Source: Terrabacter aerolatus (GTDB lineage: Bacteria > Actinomycetota > Actinomycetes > Actinomycetales > Dermatophilaceae). Taken from it: a DNA stretch of 45,829 bases. The position numbers and the translations under genes were made by a program. The notes under the pieces are model-generated. The model worked only from the letters and a program-made list of their open reading frames with translations. It was not told the DNA's origin and ran no database searches. Location: positions 1-45,829 of the forward strand of contig NZ_BJYX01000027.1 of NCBI RefSeq assembly GCF_007991735.1, given 5' to 3'. How positions within the stretch are numbered: the first letter of the stretch is position 1; each line of letters opens with the position of its first letter. Shown here in pieces: positions 8,586-17,430 of the stretch.

Positions 8586-10958
8586 CTAGGCGGGTCGGCC
8601 GTGATCCCCGTCGTCCGCATCGCCGAGAGACTCGTGTGCCGCGGTGACCGCCTCGATGTCGGCGATCTCGTCGACGCGCGAGGTGCCCTTGACGACGGCA
8701 CGCACCACGCCGGCCAGCAGGACGAGCCCCACGAGGACGCCGCCGACCCAGTAGATGGTGGCGTCGAGCGGGTTCGCGGAGACGGGGATCGAGGCGGGAG
8801 AGCCGATGAGGGTGCCGTCGGCCGTGGTCAGGTAGGCGCGGATCTCGGCCCGGCCCGCGGCGACGGCCGCGACCTCGACGGGCACGTTGGTGCGCGACGT
8901 CGGGCCGATCGTCACGGGGGCGGGCTGCGCGACGATCCGGATGCGTGGGTTGTCGGGCACGAGACGCAGCCGGATGTCCTGGACGGTGTAGTCGAGGCCG
9001 TTCTCGACGGTGATCCGCAGCGTGCCGTTCTCGGCGAGCAGGTTGATGGTGCTCGTGCGGGGCACGACGCGGATCGCGCTCGTCGCGGCCCGGATGTCGC
9101 TGGCGACGGAGTTGGACAGGGTGACCCACGAGGCCGGCTGGTAGCGCCACCGGGCGCTGCCGAGCTCGTCGAGGACCTCGCGGTAGGTGCGCTCGAACGC
9201 GGCCCCGTCGCGCAGCACCGACGAGACGCTGAGCAGGGTGTCGCGCTGCTCGGCCATCTGGGTCAGGCGGCGAGCGGTGAGGACGGGCGGTGGCGCGGCC
9301 GAGTCGACCGTGGTCGTCGGCTTCGTCGGGGGCAGGGCCTTGTCGGTGACGTGGTCGGACAGCAGCGACGCCGCGTCGACCGTCTCGAGCCACGGCGCCG
9401 ATGCCGTGGCGGACAGGAACGTGGCGAGCGCGGCCGGGTCCGGGTCGTAGTTGCGCGGCGCCGTGACGAGGACCGAGCGTGGCGTCCCGGCCCGCTCACC
9501 GAGGAGCACGAGCGTCTCGGCGAGGTAGCGCTGCACCGACAGGACGGGGCTCGGGTCGCTGCGCCGGGGGAGGAGGGCGGAGAGCCGGGGGTCGTAGGCG
9601 AGCAGCCGGGTCCCGCCGGCCGCGACCCTGCGCGCACTGGGGGTGTATGCCGTCGGCTTCGTCACCGCGGCGGCGTTGACGACGATCCCGGCCGGCCTCT
9701 TGACCGAGGTACCCGCGAGCATCCTCCGCAGGCCCTGCTCCCGGCCGCTCGGCAGCAGTCCGTCGACGGGCCAGACGATGTCGGCGCGGGCGGGCTGTCC
9801 GAGGCGGGTCGTCAGGGCGGTGGCCCGGCTGACGAGGTCGCGCACGAGGGAGTTGGCGGGGTCGATGCCGACCGTGGCGGCCAGGTCGGCGTCCGCGTAG
9901 GGCAGGGCCCAGACGCTGCGACCGCGGAGCTGGGAGGCGAGGCCGTCCCCGAGCTGGGCGATCGTGGGGGAGGACGTGGGCGACGCGCCCGAAGGGGTCG
10001 CCGGGGTCGCCGGGGTCGTGGTCGGTGGGGCGGCCGGCGGCGTGGTGGTCGCGCTCCCCGAGGAGGGGCCGGGGCTGCCGGTGGTGGCGCTCGGGGTGGG
10101 GGTCGCCCCGCCCGAGGAGGCGTCGACTCCCGCGTCGGGTCCGAGCACCGCCGGGTCGACGGCGAGGTCGACCTGGCTCGCGCGGGTCCCCTGGACGATC
10201 CGCTCCACCCGTGACCCGGGACCGATCGCGCGCTGCCACGCGCTCCGGCGCGCGGCGTCGTCGCGGGAGAAGAGCTCGACGTCCGGGTCCAGCGTCACGG
10301 GCAGCACGGTGGCCACCTGGATGGGGACGTACTCCTTGCGGCCGTTCCAGGCGACGAAGGTCCGGGTCCGCCCCGTGGGCTCGGTCGCGCCCTGCTGGAC
10401 GACCTCGACCGAGATCGGCACGGCCGCGAAGGCGGCCTCGCTGCGCAGCTCGCGCCACGGCACGGTCGCCGTGAAGGGCCGGCTCTGCCCGGCCGCCACG
10501 GTCGGCAGCGGTGTCACGTCGACGGTGCGCCCGGGTCCCTGGGTGCGACCGGAGGCCCAGTCGTCCAGGGCGGTGCGCTGGTCCACGCGCACCTCGCCGC
10601 GCACGACCCGCAGCTGCGGGCTCGACAGCGGACCCGTGAGCGGCGCCGTGACCGTGCCGGTGATGGTGACGTCCTTGCCGGGGCTGACGACCGCGGGCGT
10701 CAGGGTGCCGAGGACGATGACGGCGACGTCCTTGGCCGCCGTGACCGACGGCAGGTGCGTGGGCGAGCCCGCGGAGTCGACGGGGGTGACGGCATACGAC
10801 GTCGGAAGGGCCGGTGCGGGCGCCGCGGCGGCGGCCAGCGTGCCCCCGACCGAGAGCCCCACGGCTGCGAGCGTCGACGCGGTGGCGGTCAGGCGGCGTC
10901 GGAGGCGGGTCGCGCGACGCCCGCTCGAGTCCGGACGCCGCGACCCTCGGAGGATCAC
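8586..10958 (-). CDS. DUF6049 family large membrane-anchored protein (Rv3909-like)
   Basis: A 790-residue protein close in length to M. tuberculosis Rv3909. It has an Arg-rich N-terminus and a signal-like hydrophobic segment (about 20-45), a long extracytoplasmic part with a Thr/Pro/Ser-rich insertion (about 270-330), Ig-like strands near residue 640-720 and one C-terminal membrane helix (about 735-757) followed by an acidic tail. Function is unknown; constant linkage to murJ, sigM and mutT4 suggests envelope work. The GTG at 10958 overlaps the Nudix stop codon as GTGA, which fixes the start; the open frame reaching 11291 is only the shadow of the Nudix gene. Confidence 0.85.
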   Translation of the reverse strand: MILRGSRRPDSSGRRATRLRRRLTATASTLAAVGLSVGGTLAAAAAPAPALPTSYAVTPVDSAGSPTHLPSVTAAKDVAVIVLGTLTPAVVSPGKDVTITGTVTAPLTGPLSSPQLRVVRGEVRVDQRTALDDWASGRTQGPGRTVDVTPLPTVAAGQSRPFTATVPWRELRSEAAFAAVPISVEVVQQGATEPTGRTRTFVAWNGRKEYVPIQVATVLPVTLDPDVELFSRDDAARRSAWQRAIGPGSRVERIVQGTRASQVDLAVDPAVLGPDAGVDASSGGATPTPSATTGSPGPSSGSATTTPPAAPPTTTPATPATPSGASPTSSPTIAQLGDGLASQLRGRSVWALPYADADLAATVGIDPANSLVRDLVSRATALTTRLGQPARADIVWPVDGLLPSGREQGLRRMLAGTSVKRPAGIVVNAAAVTKPTAYTPSARRVAAGGTRLLAYDPRLSALLPRRSDPSPVLSVQRYLAETLVLLGERAGTPRSVLVTAPRNYDPDPAALATFLSATASAPWLETVDAASLLSDHVTDKALPPTKPTTTVDSAAPPPVLTARRLTQMAEQRDTLLSVSSVLRDGAAFERTYREVLDELGSARWRYQPASWVTLSNSVASDIRAATSAIRVVPRTSTINLLAENGTLRITVENGLDYTVQDIRLRLVPDNPRIRIVAQPAPVTIGPTSRTNVPVEVAAVAAGRAEIRAYLTTADGTLIGSPASIPVSANPLDATIYWVGGVLVGLVLLAGVVRAVVKGTSRVDEIADIEAVTAAHESLGDADDGDHGRPA

Positions 10959-11440
10959 GCCGTCCCCGCCAGCCGGTTCCACGCCGCCTGCGCGATGCGG
11001 CGTTCGTTGGGGAAGGTCAGCCGGCGGTGCACCTCGTCGAGCCGCATCCACGCGACGTCGATCGCCTCGTGGTCCGGGTCGTTCTCGATGGACAGCTCGC
11101 CGCCCGTGGCCTCGAGCAGGTAGTGGTGCACGAACTTGTGGACCCGCTTGTCGGTCGTCGCGAACCAGTAGTCGATGGTGCCGAGCTCGATGAGCACCCG
11201 GCCGACGATGCCGGTCTCCTCGGCCACCTCGCGCGCGGCGGTCTCGACCAGCGTCTCGCCGGGCTCGACATGACCCTTGGGCAGGCACCACTCGATGCGC
11301 CCCGCCCGGTTGCGCCGGGCGATGACGGCGATGAGCGCCAGGCCCTCTCGGACGTCCACGACGATGCCCCCCGCGGAGCGCTCCTCGACGGCGGGCAGAC
11401 GCCTCCCCGGCACAGGGCTCGGGACGGGCAGCGCGCTCAC
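10955..11440 (-). CDS. Nudix hydrolase (MutT4-like)
   Basis: A 161-residue Nudix hydrolase. The complete Nudix box GX5EX7REUXEEXGU is visible in GHVEPGETLVETAAREVAEETG (residues about 56-77); its Glu residues bind the metal that activates water to split a nucleoside diphosphate-X bond. Substrate cannot be read from sequence. Position beside DUF6049 and pcnA matches mutT4 (Rv3908). The GTG at 11440 is chosen because it gives the shortest protein that keeps the first strand, and it is divergent from the CCA-adding enzyme gene. Confidence 0.92.
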   Translation of the reverse strand: MSALPVPSPVPGRRLPAVEERSAGGIVVDVREGLALIAVIARRNRAGRIEWCLPKGHVEPGETLVETAAREVAEETGIVGRVLIELGTIDYWFATTDKRVHKFVHHYLLEATGGELSIENDPDHEAIDVAWMRLDEVHRRLTFPNERRIAQAAWNRLAGTA

Positions 11441-11625
11441 ATCGCCACCATAACGGGCGGGACCACGGGCCCTCCCGTCGTCACGGGGAGGGGCCCGGCG
11501 GGTCGCGGTCGACGCACGGTCCGCGGGCCGCGACGGGCGCCGGCCCGCGCCCGTCCGCTCCCGCTCGCGCGCGTGCTCCGGCCCGACGTGCCGCGCAGGC
11601 GGTCAGGACCACGGCGGGTCCTCAC

Positions 11626-11637
11626 TAGGCTGGACCG
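11626..11637 (+). promoter_or_regulatory. -10 box of a leaderless promoter for the CCA-adding enzyme
   Basis: TAGGCT (11626-11631) is followed by six bases and the GTG start at 11638, with no Shine-Dalgarno between. The same TANNNT-N6-start layout is seen at the GST gene. The remainder of the 197-bp divergent gap is G+C-rich; an imperfect GGGCCCTCCC/GGGGAGGGGCCC inverted repeat near 11468-11491 is the only other structure I see. Confidence 0.5.
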
Positions 11638-13134
11638 GTGCCTGACCGACCCGACCCGTCCGCCCCCGACGGCCGACCCGCCGACGCCGGCCTGCCGCTC
11701 CTGCGCGCCGCCGTCGCCCGGCTCGCTCCCGTGCTGCCCATGCTCACCGAGCTCGGTGAGCGGTTCGCGGCGGCGGGCCACGAGCTGGCGCTCGTCGGCG
11801 GGCCGGTCCGCGACGCCTTCCTCGGCCGCGTCTCGCCCGACCTCGACCTCACGTCCGACGCGCGGCCCGACGACATCCTCGCCACGGTGCGCGGCTGGGC
11901 CGACGCCCACTGGGACATCGGCCGGGAGTTCGGCACCATCGGCCTGCGCAAGGGCGAGCACGTCATCGAGATCACGACCTACCGGGCCGACACCTACGAC
12001 CGCACCTCCCGCAAGCCGGAGGTGATGTTCGGCGACACCCTCGAGGGCGACCTCGTCCGCCGCGACTTCACGGTCAACGCCATGGCCCTGCGCCTGCCCA
12101 GCCTCGAGTTCGTCGACGTCCACGGAGGGCTGCCCGACCTGGTGCAGCAGCGACTGGCGACACCGGCCGCCCCCGAGGAGTCCTTCGCCGACGACCCCCT
12201 GCGGATGATGCGGGCCGCGCGCTTCGCCTCCCAGCTCGGCTTCGACGTGGCGCCCGAGGTGCGGGCGGCCATGACCGAGCGCGCCGGCACCCTCTCGATC
12301 ATCTCGGCCGAGCGGGTCCGCGACGAGTTCACCAAGTTGCTCCTGTCACCGCGACCGCGGCACGGGCTGACGCTGCTCGTCGACACGGGGCTCGCCGAGG
12401 TCTTCCTGCCCGAGCTGCCGGCGCTCCGCCTCGAGCTCGACGAGCACCATCGCCACAAGGACGTCTACGACCACTCGCTCATCGTGCTCGAGCAGGCCAT
12501 CGACCTCGAGGGCCCTGCCGGCGGCTCGCCCGAGTCGGTGCCGGGGCCCGACCTCGTGCTGCGCCTCGCCGCGCTGCTCCACGACATCGGCAAGCCCGCG
12601 ACCCGCCGTTTCGAGGACGGTGGCGGCGTCTCCTTCCACCACCACGAGCTCGTCGGGGCCAAGCTCGCGAGCAAGCGGCTCAAGGCGATGCGCTTCGACA
12701 AGGAGACGACCAAGCAGGTCGCCCGCCTCGTCGAGCTGCACCTGCGCTTCCACGGCTACGGCGACGGCCAGTGGACCGACTCCGCCGTGCGCCGCTACGT
12801 CAACGACGCCGGTCCGCTGCTCACCCGCCTGCACCGCCTCACCCGCTCGGACTGCACGACCCGCAACGCCCGCAAGGCCCAGCGGCTCTCGCGGGCCTAC
12901 GACGACCTCGAGCAGCGCATCGAGCGCCTCGCGGCCGAGGAGGAGCTGGCCAGCGTGCGGCCCGAGCTCAACGGCAACGAGATCGCCGAGGCGCTCGCGA
13001 TCCGTCCGGGACCGGTCCTCGGCGAGGCCTACGACTTCCTCCTGTCGGTCCGGCTCGACGACGGGCCCATCGGCAAGGACGCCGCGCGCGAGCGGCTCCG
13101 GGCCTGGTGGGCGGCGCGCGCGTCGACGGACTGA
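11638..13134 (+). CDS. CCA tRNA nucleotidyltransferase
   Basis: A 498-residue class II nucleotidyltransferase that builds or repairs the 3' CCA end of tRNA. Visible motifs are GGPVRD (residues 54-59), the metal-binding DLD (68-70), the RRDFTVNAMA motif near residue 145 and, in the C-terminal half, an HD-domain (LLHDIGKP and later HLRFHG). The HD fusion is usual for actinobacterial PcnA/Cca proteins such as Rv3907c. The N-terminal 25 residues are Pro/Asp-rich. Start GTG at 11638 agrees with the leaderless promoter. It is the last gene of the conserved oriC-proximal block; a repeat-rich gap follows. Confidence 0.95.
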   Translation: MPDRPDPSAPDGRPADAGLPLLRAAVARLAPVLPMLTELGERFAAAGHELALVGGPVRDAFLGRVSPDLDLTSDARPDDILATVRGWADAHWDIGREFGTIGLRKGEHVIEITTYRADTYDRTSRKPEVMFGDTLEGDLVRRDFTVNAMALRLPSLEFVDVHGGLPDLVQQRLATPAAPEESFADDPLRMMRAARFASQLGFDVAPEVRAAMTERAGTLSIISAERVRDEFTKLLLSPRPRHGLTLLVDTGLAEVFLPELPALRLELDEHHRHKDVYDHSLIVLEQAIDLEGPAGGSPESVPGPDLVLRLAALLHDIGKPATRRFEDGGGVSFHHHELVGAKLASKRLKAMRFDKETTKQVARLVELHLRFHGYGDGQWTDSAVRRYVNDAGPLLTRLHRLTRSDCTTRNARKAQRLSRAYDDLEQRIERLAAEEELASVRPELNGNEIAEALAIRPGPVLGEAYDFLLSVRLDDGPIGKDAARERLRAWWAARASTD

Positions 13135-13143
13135 GCGGTGCCC

Positions 13144-13223
13144 GGCCGGGTCGGTCGGGCCGGTCGGGCCGGTCGGGCCGGTCGGACCGGTCGGGTCGGG
13201 TCGGCCGGGTCGGCCGGGTCGGG
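13144..13223. repeat. Degenerate 9-bp tandem repeat
   Basis: From 13153 the unit GGTCGGGCC occurs three times exactly, then as GGTCGGACC and GGTCGGGTC, then twice in the shifted form GGGTCGGCC; 13144-13152 is another partial unit. Open frames through it read as Gly-Pro-Thr or Gly-Arg repeats and are not genes. The array ends exactly where the operator-like palindrome (13224) begins, so copy-number changes would move sequence immediately upstream of a promoter. Confidence 0.85.
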
Positions 13224-13268
13224 TGGGGAGTTCTCCCCATCGCGAGGAGGGGCCGGTCGCCGTACCCT
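13224..13268 (+). promoter_or_regulatory. Palindromic operator and -10 box of the kinase/FHA/secretion operon
   Basis: TGGGGAG-TT-CTCCCCA (13224-13239) is a perfect seven-base inverted repeat. A TANNNT -10 box, TACCCT, begins 23 bp after it (13263-13268). The first gene starts at 13401. The same palindrome followed by the same 23-bp gap and a -10 box is found at 36229-36273 before the WXG100 genes. With the -10 at its usual place the palindrome is centred near -43, typical for an activator that replaces a -35 box. Confidence 0.6.
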
Positions 13269-13400
13269 CGGCAGCACCTCGTTCCGGCGCCGACACCGCT
13301 CCCGGACGGTGCGTCGGCCGATCTGACACGGCACCCCGTGAATGATTGACTGACCGCGCCGTCCCCGACCCCTGCGGGAACGACCGAAAGGAACGAGCCC

Positions 13401-13889
13401 ATGACCACCCTCGCGTATCCGAGCGCCGACTTCCCGGGTCAGCCGTCGGTGGCCCTCGAGGTTCCGGACGGCTGGGAGCCCGCGCACGCGCCGGGGACGA
13501 CGCTGGCGGCCCGGCTGCCGCGCGACGGTGGTTTCGCGCCCAACGTCGTCGTGACGATCGAGCCGTGCGGACCCGGGTTCCAGGTGTCCGACTCGCTCGA
13601 TCAGATCGCCTCGCTCGCCACCTCGAACGCCGGCACCGTCTCCGAGCCGTATGCCGCCGACCTCGGGGGAGCGCAGTTCGTCGGGTGCGACGCGACGTGG
13701 CCCGACGCGCACGACGACACGGTCCTGCAGGCCAACCTCTTCCACCTCGTGGCCTCCGACACCCCTGGCGCGGGCGCCCACCTCGTCCAGCTGACCGGCG
13801 CGGTCGGCGGACCCGACGCCCTGGCCGACTACGAGCTCATCCGGCAGGTCCTCACCACGGTCCGCGTCACGCCCTGGAGCCAGGCATGA
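13401..13889 (+). CDS. LpqN/LpqT-like (Mog1/PsbP-type fold) hypothetical protein
   Basis: A 162-residue protein with the pattern of the LpqN/LpqT family: an early VPDGWE motif (about 27-32), a strand with PNVVVTIE (about 51-58), then a helix, strands and a final helix. Mycobacterial LpqN and LpqT are lipoproteins, but here there is no signal peptide or lipobox, so the protein should be cytoplasmic. Function unknown. It is the first gene of the block; an AAAGGAACGAG ribosome site precedes the ATG. Its stop overlaps the next start (ATGA), so it is translated together with the PP2C phosphatase. The family call is from motif memory and moderate. Confidence 0.65.
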   Translation: MTTLAYPSADFPGQPSVALEVPDGWEPAHAPGTTLAARLPRDGGFAPNVVVTIEPCGPGFQVSDSLDQIASLATSNAGTVSEPYAADLGGAQFVGCDATWPDAHDDTVLQANLFHLVASDTPGAGAHLVQLTGAVGGPDALADYELIRQVLTTVRVTPWSQA

Positions 13890-14698
13890 GCGCGGGCCTG
13901 CCGACCATCACCTCGGGTGTCGCGACCGACGTCGGCCGGGTCCGCCAGCACAACGAGGACGCCGCGCTCGCCGACGGGACCGTCTACGTCGTCGCCGACG
14001 GCATGGGCGGCCACGCCGCCGGCGAGGTGGCCAGCCGCATCGCCGCCGAGACGGTCGTCGAGCTCGCCGGGCGGCAGGTCGTCCAGGTGCGCGACATCGT
14101 CGCCCAGGTCGAGGAGGCCAACCGGCGCATCCTCGGCTCGGCCGCCCGTCACCCCGAGCAGACCGGGATGGGCACGACCGTCGCCGGCCTGGCGCTCGTC
14201 TCCGTCGGCGGCTCGCGCCACTGGGCCGTCTTCAACATCGGTGACTCGCGGGTCTACCGCTGCCTCGACGGCCGGTTGTCGCAGGTCACCGTCGACCACT
14301 CCGAGGTGTGGGAGCTCGTCGAGCGCGGGCTCATCACCCCGGAGGAGGCGCAGCGCCACCCGGGTCGCAACGTCGTCACCCGCTCGCTCGGCCGCGACCC
14401 CATGGGCGTCGTCGACACATGGGTCTTCCCGCCGTACCCGGGCGAGGTCTTCGTCATCTGCTCCGACGGCCTGTCCAACGAGCTGACCCGCGAGGAGATC
14501 GAGACCGTCCTCGCCGAGCAGCCCGACGCCGGGGAGGCCGCCGCCGAGCTCGTCCGTCGTGGTGTCGAAGCCGGTGGCCGCGACAACGTCACTGCTATCG
14601 TCGTCGCGGTACAGGGGCAGGACTCCGACTCCGACGTCGACGAGGACACGACCCCGCGTGAGAACGTGAACGGCTCATCAGGGGAGAGCAGGTCGTAG
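13886..14698 (+). CDS. PP2C-type Ser/Thr protein phosphatase
   Basis: A 270-residue cytoplasmic phosphatase. The PPM/PP2C motifs are in order: RQHNEDA (20-26), VADGMGGH (36-43, metal-binding Asp38), MGTTVAG, NIGDSRVY, SDGLSNELT and GRDNVTAIV near the C-terminus. A short Asp/Ser-rich tail follows. Unlike mycobacterial PstP it has no membrane segment. It should remove phosphate from substrates of the kinase encoded two genes downstream. The ATG at 13886 overlaps the previous stop codon; the open frame reaching back to 13346 is not coding. Confidence 0.94.
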   Translation: MSAGLPTITSGVATDVGRVRQHNEDAALADGTVYVVADGMGGHAAGEVASRIAAETVVELAGRQVVQVRDIVAQVEEANRRILGSAARHPEQTGMGTTVAGLALVSVGGSRHWAVFNIGDSRVYRCLDGRLSQVTVDHSEVWELVERGLITPEEAQRHPGRNVVTRSLGRDPMGVVDTWVFPPYPGEVFVICSDGLSNELTREEIETVLAEQPDAGEAAAELVRRGVEAGGRDNVTAIVVAVQGQDSDSDVDEDTTPRENVNGSSGESRS

Positions 14699-14700
14699 AC

Positions 14701-17430
14701 GTGAGTGGCCCGTCGGTTGTCGTCGAACGGGCCCCCGACGGGTGGACGCACATCGGGGGCCCCGGCATGCACCTGCTCATCGGACTCGACGAGGACGACG
14801 AGCGCACCATCGCCGCGAGCGACGCCGCGGACGGCGGCGACATCGACGACGTCGTCGAGGTGCTGACGGCCGGCGGCATGCGCAAGGCCAAGCACTTCGT
14901 CGGCGTGCACTGGCAGCCGCAGACCCGGATCGTCGCCTTCGGCCCGGTCTCGGCGCTCGTCACCCTGGCCGACGGGACCGAGCACGACGTCCGCGCGACG
15001 AGCACCAGGGTCTGGACCGACCTCGAGCTGCCCGAGCACCCCGAGCGCATCACCCTGCGCGTGCTCGACGAGGCGGAGCGCTCCCAGCCGGCCCCGCCGC
15101 AGGAGCTCGCGGACGGTCCCCGGGCCGAGGCGGGAGCCCGGCCCGACGGCGAGGCGGTCGGTCCCGGCTCCGCCGACGGCACTGGTCGCCCCGGCGGTTC
15201 CGGTGACGCCGGTGGTTCCGCCGACTCAGCGCTCGACCGCGAGGGGGACGACCCGACCGGGACACGAGAGCCGCTCGACGAGCAGGCCGGGGATCCGGCA
15301 GGCACGTCACCGGCTGCGGATCCCAGCACCGCCGCGGAGCCCGGAGCACCGACCGGTGGCCTCCCGACCTTCGGCAGCGCACCCCGGCAGACGAGCCCCG
15401 GGGTCGTCCCGGGCCCGGGCGCCGAACCGAACGGTCGCGTGGGTGGTCCGGCCGACCCGAGCCGGTCGACGTGGGACCGCAGCTGGGCCCAGCGGGACGC
15501 CCCTGCGCCGGCCGACCCACCCGCCGCTGCCCCGGCGCTGCGCTCGTGGACCTCGGTCACGCCGCCGGCACCGGTCCGGGCGACGCCGCCGGACGCTCCG
15601 ACCCCGCCGGACGCTCCGACCCCGTCCGTCGCTGCGACCCCGCCCGCGTCGGCGGCCGAGCCGGCCCCGGCGGCCGCGCTGCCCACGACACCACCCACGA
15701 CACCAGCCACGACAACACCCACGACGCTGACACCCGAGCCGGCATCCGAACGGCTCCCGGAGCCGGTCACCGACGGGGCTGCGACGTCCGCGCCCGGTCA
15801 GGTGCCCCAGTCGGTCACGGAGCCGGTGTCGGAGGCCGTGACCGACTCCCTGACCGACTCCCTGACCGACTCCCTGACCGACTCCCTGACCGACACGGTG
15901 ACCGACACCGTGACGTCGGCGCCCCTCGGTGGGGACCTCGAGGTCCTGCCCTCTCCGTCGTCGGCGCCGACCCCCTCGCCCGTGGCCGACGACCTGCCGG
16001 TGGTCGAGTCCCGGGACGTCGACTCGACGTGGGCCGCCCGGCCCGTGCTCGAGCCCGAGCCTGCTCCGGCCCCGACGTCGTCGCCGACGGTCCGGCCCGG
16101 CGCGGAGGCTCCCGGGTCGACGACGGTGGCCCGCACCGACTCTGCCGTGATCGGTGAGCCGGTCGAGCCCGACGAGGCGCAGCCGGCGCCGGTGCCGAGC
16201 TACGACTACCTCTTCGGTCACACGACCACCGCCGACGAGCACCGCAAGGCACTCGCCCAGCTGACCCAGCCGGACGAGGACGAGACGGGTGCCGACGACG
16301 AGCACGTCCCGGCCGTCGCCGACGTGCCCGACGTCCCGGTCACGAACGACCCGCCCGCGCCCGAGGTCCCCGAGCGCCCCCTTCCGTCCGCGCCCCGCCT
16401 GCCGGACGTGCCCGACGCGCCGGCCGGTGGCCTCATCTCCTCCGTGCCGTGGGCCAGCCCGGCCCCAGCCGCGCCGTCGGAGGCGGCGTCACCCGCGCCC
16501 ACGTTCGCCGGCAGGCACACGCCGCCCCCGGCCCCCAGCCTGCTACCCCCGATGAACACCCCGCCGCCCGGCGTGCGCGCTCCGGAGGCCACCCCGCTCA
16601 TCTCCACCGGGCCTCCGCCGGCCTCTGCCGCGCCGGCCGCGCCGGTTGCACCGGTCGCACCCACCGGGACCGGTGTCTCCGGTGCGCCCTCCACCGGACC
16701 CGGCGCCGCACCTGCCGCACCCTCCGTGCCCGGCCCGCACACGGCATACGCCCCCACGACCCCGCCCCCGGCGGAGCCGAGCTTCGACGTCCCCATCACG
16801 CTGCCGCCCGCGGTGCCGGCCCCCGTCGCCACCCCGGTGCCGACCGCGGGTCAACCGGCCGCCTTCGACGACGTCGACCTCGACGAGGACGACGAGGCGG
16901 CGCTCACCGTCGACCGCAGCGCGCTGCTCGAGGCCCGCAACGCCGCGCAGAACCAGGCCGTCTCGGGGCCCAGCGTCCTCGCCGTCCTCTGCGCGGCCGG
17001 ACACCCGACGCCGCCGCACAGCGACCGCTGCCGCGTGTGCGGCTCGAGCATCCCGCCGCAGGAGCCCTTCACGATGTCGCGCCCGCCGCTCGGCGTGCTG
17101 CGCCTGTCGACCGGCGACGTCGTCACCCTCGACCGCAGCGTGCTGCTCGGTCGAGCGCCGCGGCTCGGCGACGGCCTCGCCGCCCACGACCGGCCGCACG
17201 TCGTCAAGGTGCCCAGCCCTGAGCGGGACGTCTCGCGCAACCACGTCGAGGTCATCCTCGAGGGCTGGCACGTCCTCATCCGCGACCTCGGCACGACCAA
17301 CGGCACGACGGTCACGCTGCCCGGCGAGAGCCCGATCCGCCTGCGCGCCAACGACCAGCAGGTCCTCGAGCCGGGGTCGTTCGTGTCGATGGCCGACGAG
17401 GTCTCCTTCACCTTCGAGGCGGCCTCGTGA
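14701..17430 (+). CDS. Long FHA-domain protein with zinc ribbon and Pro-rich linker
   Basis: A 909-residue protein. Residues about 1-125 form a folded N-terminal domain of unknown family (WTHIGGPGMHLLIGLD, later VHWQPQTRIVAFG). About 130-740 is a low-complexity Pro/Ala/Thr/Asp linker containing TDSL repeats. A small zinc-ribbon-like segment (CAAGHP...CRVCG, about 764-783) precedes a C-terminal FHA domain (about 800-905) with the phosphothreonine-binding pattern LLGR, SRNHVEV and TTNGT. It probably acts as a phosphothreonine-dependent scaffold for the neighbouring kinase. The GTG at 14701 is two bases after the phosphatase stop, and its own stop overlaps the kinase start (GTGA). Confidence 0.85.
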   Translation: MSGPSVVVERAPDGWTHIGGPGMHLLIGLDEDDERTIAASDAADGGDIDDVVEVLTAGGMRKAKHFVGVHWQPQTRIVAFGPVSALVTLADGTEHDVRATSTRVWTDLELPEHPERITLRVLDEAERSQPAPPQELADGPRAEAGARPDGEAVGPGSADGTGRPGGSGDAGGSADSALDREGDDPTGTREPLDEQAGDPAGTSPAADPSTAAEPGAPTGGLPTFGSAPRQTSPGVVPGPGAEPNGRVGGPADPSRSTWDRSWAQRDAPAPADPPAAAPALRSWTSVTPPAPVRATPPDAPTPPDAPTPSVAATPPASAAEPAPAAALPTTPPTTPATTTPTTLTPEPASERLPEPVTDGAATSAPGQVPQSVTEPVSEAVTDSLTDSLTDSLTDSLTDTVTDTVTSAPLGGDLEVLPSPSSAPTPSPVADDLPVVESRDVDSTWAARPVLEPEPAPAPTSSPTVRPGAEAPGSTTVARTDSAVIGEPVEPDEAQPAPVPSYDYLFGHTTTADEHRKALAQLTQPDEDETGADDEHVPAVADVPDVPVTNDPPAPEVPERPLPSAPRLPDVPDAPAGGLISSVPWASPAPAAPSEAASPAPTFAGRHTPPPAPSLLPPMNTPPPGVRAPEATPLISTGPPPASAAPAAPVAPVAPTGTGVSGAPSTGPGAAPAAPSVPGPHTAYAPTTPPPAEPSFDVPITLPPAVPAPVATPVPTAGQPAAFDDVDLDEDDEAALTVDRSALLEARNAAQNQAVSGPSVLAVLCAAGHPTPPHSDRCRVCGSSIPPQEPFTMSRPPLGVLRLSTGDVVTLDRSVLLGRAPRLGDGLAAHDRPHVVKVPSPERDVSRNHVEVILEGWHVLIRDLGTTNGTTVTLPGESPIRLRANDQQVLEPGSFVSMADEVSFTFEAAS
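15840..15911 (+). repeat. Six 12-bp tandem repeats coding for TDSL/TDTV
   Basis: Four exact GACCGACTCCCT units (15840-15887) are followed by GACCGACACGGT and GACCGACACCGT. In frame they give TDSL four times, then TDTV twice, inside the linker of the FHA protein. A separate 18-bp duplication (TPPDAP) lies near 15590-15625. Because the unit is a multiple of three, copy number can change without frameshift. Each unit has a Thr in an acidic setting that a Ser/Thr kinase could target. Confidence 0.9.

Noticed and set aside
13138-13349. Collagen-like Gly-Pro-Thr open frames across the 9-bp repeats
   Set aside because: They come from translating a short tandem repeat in every frame; no ribosome site or homologous domain.
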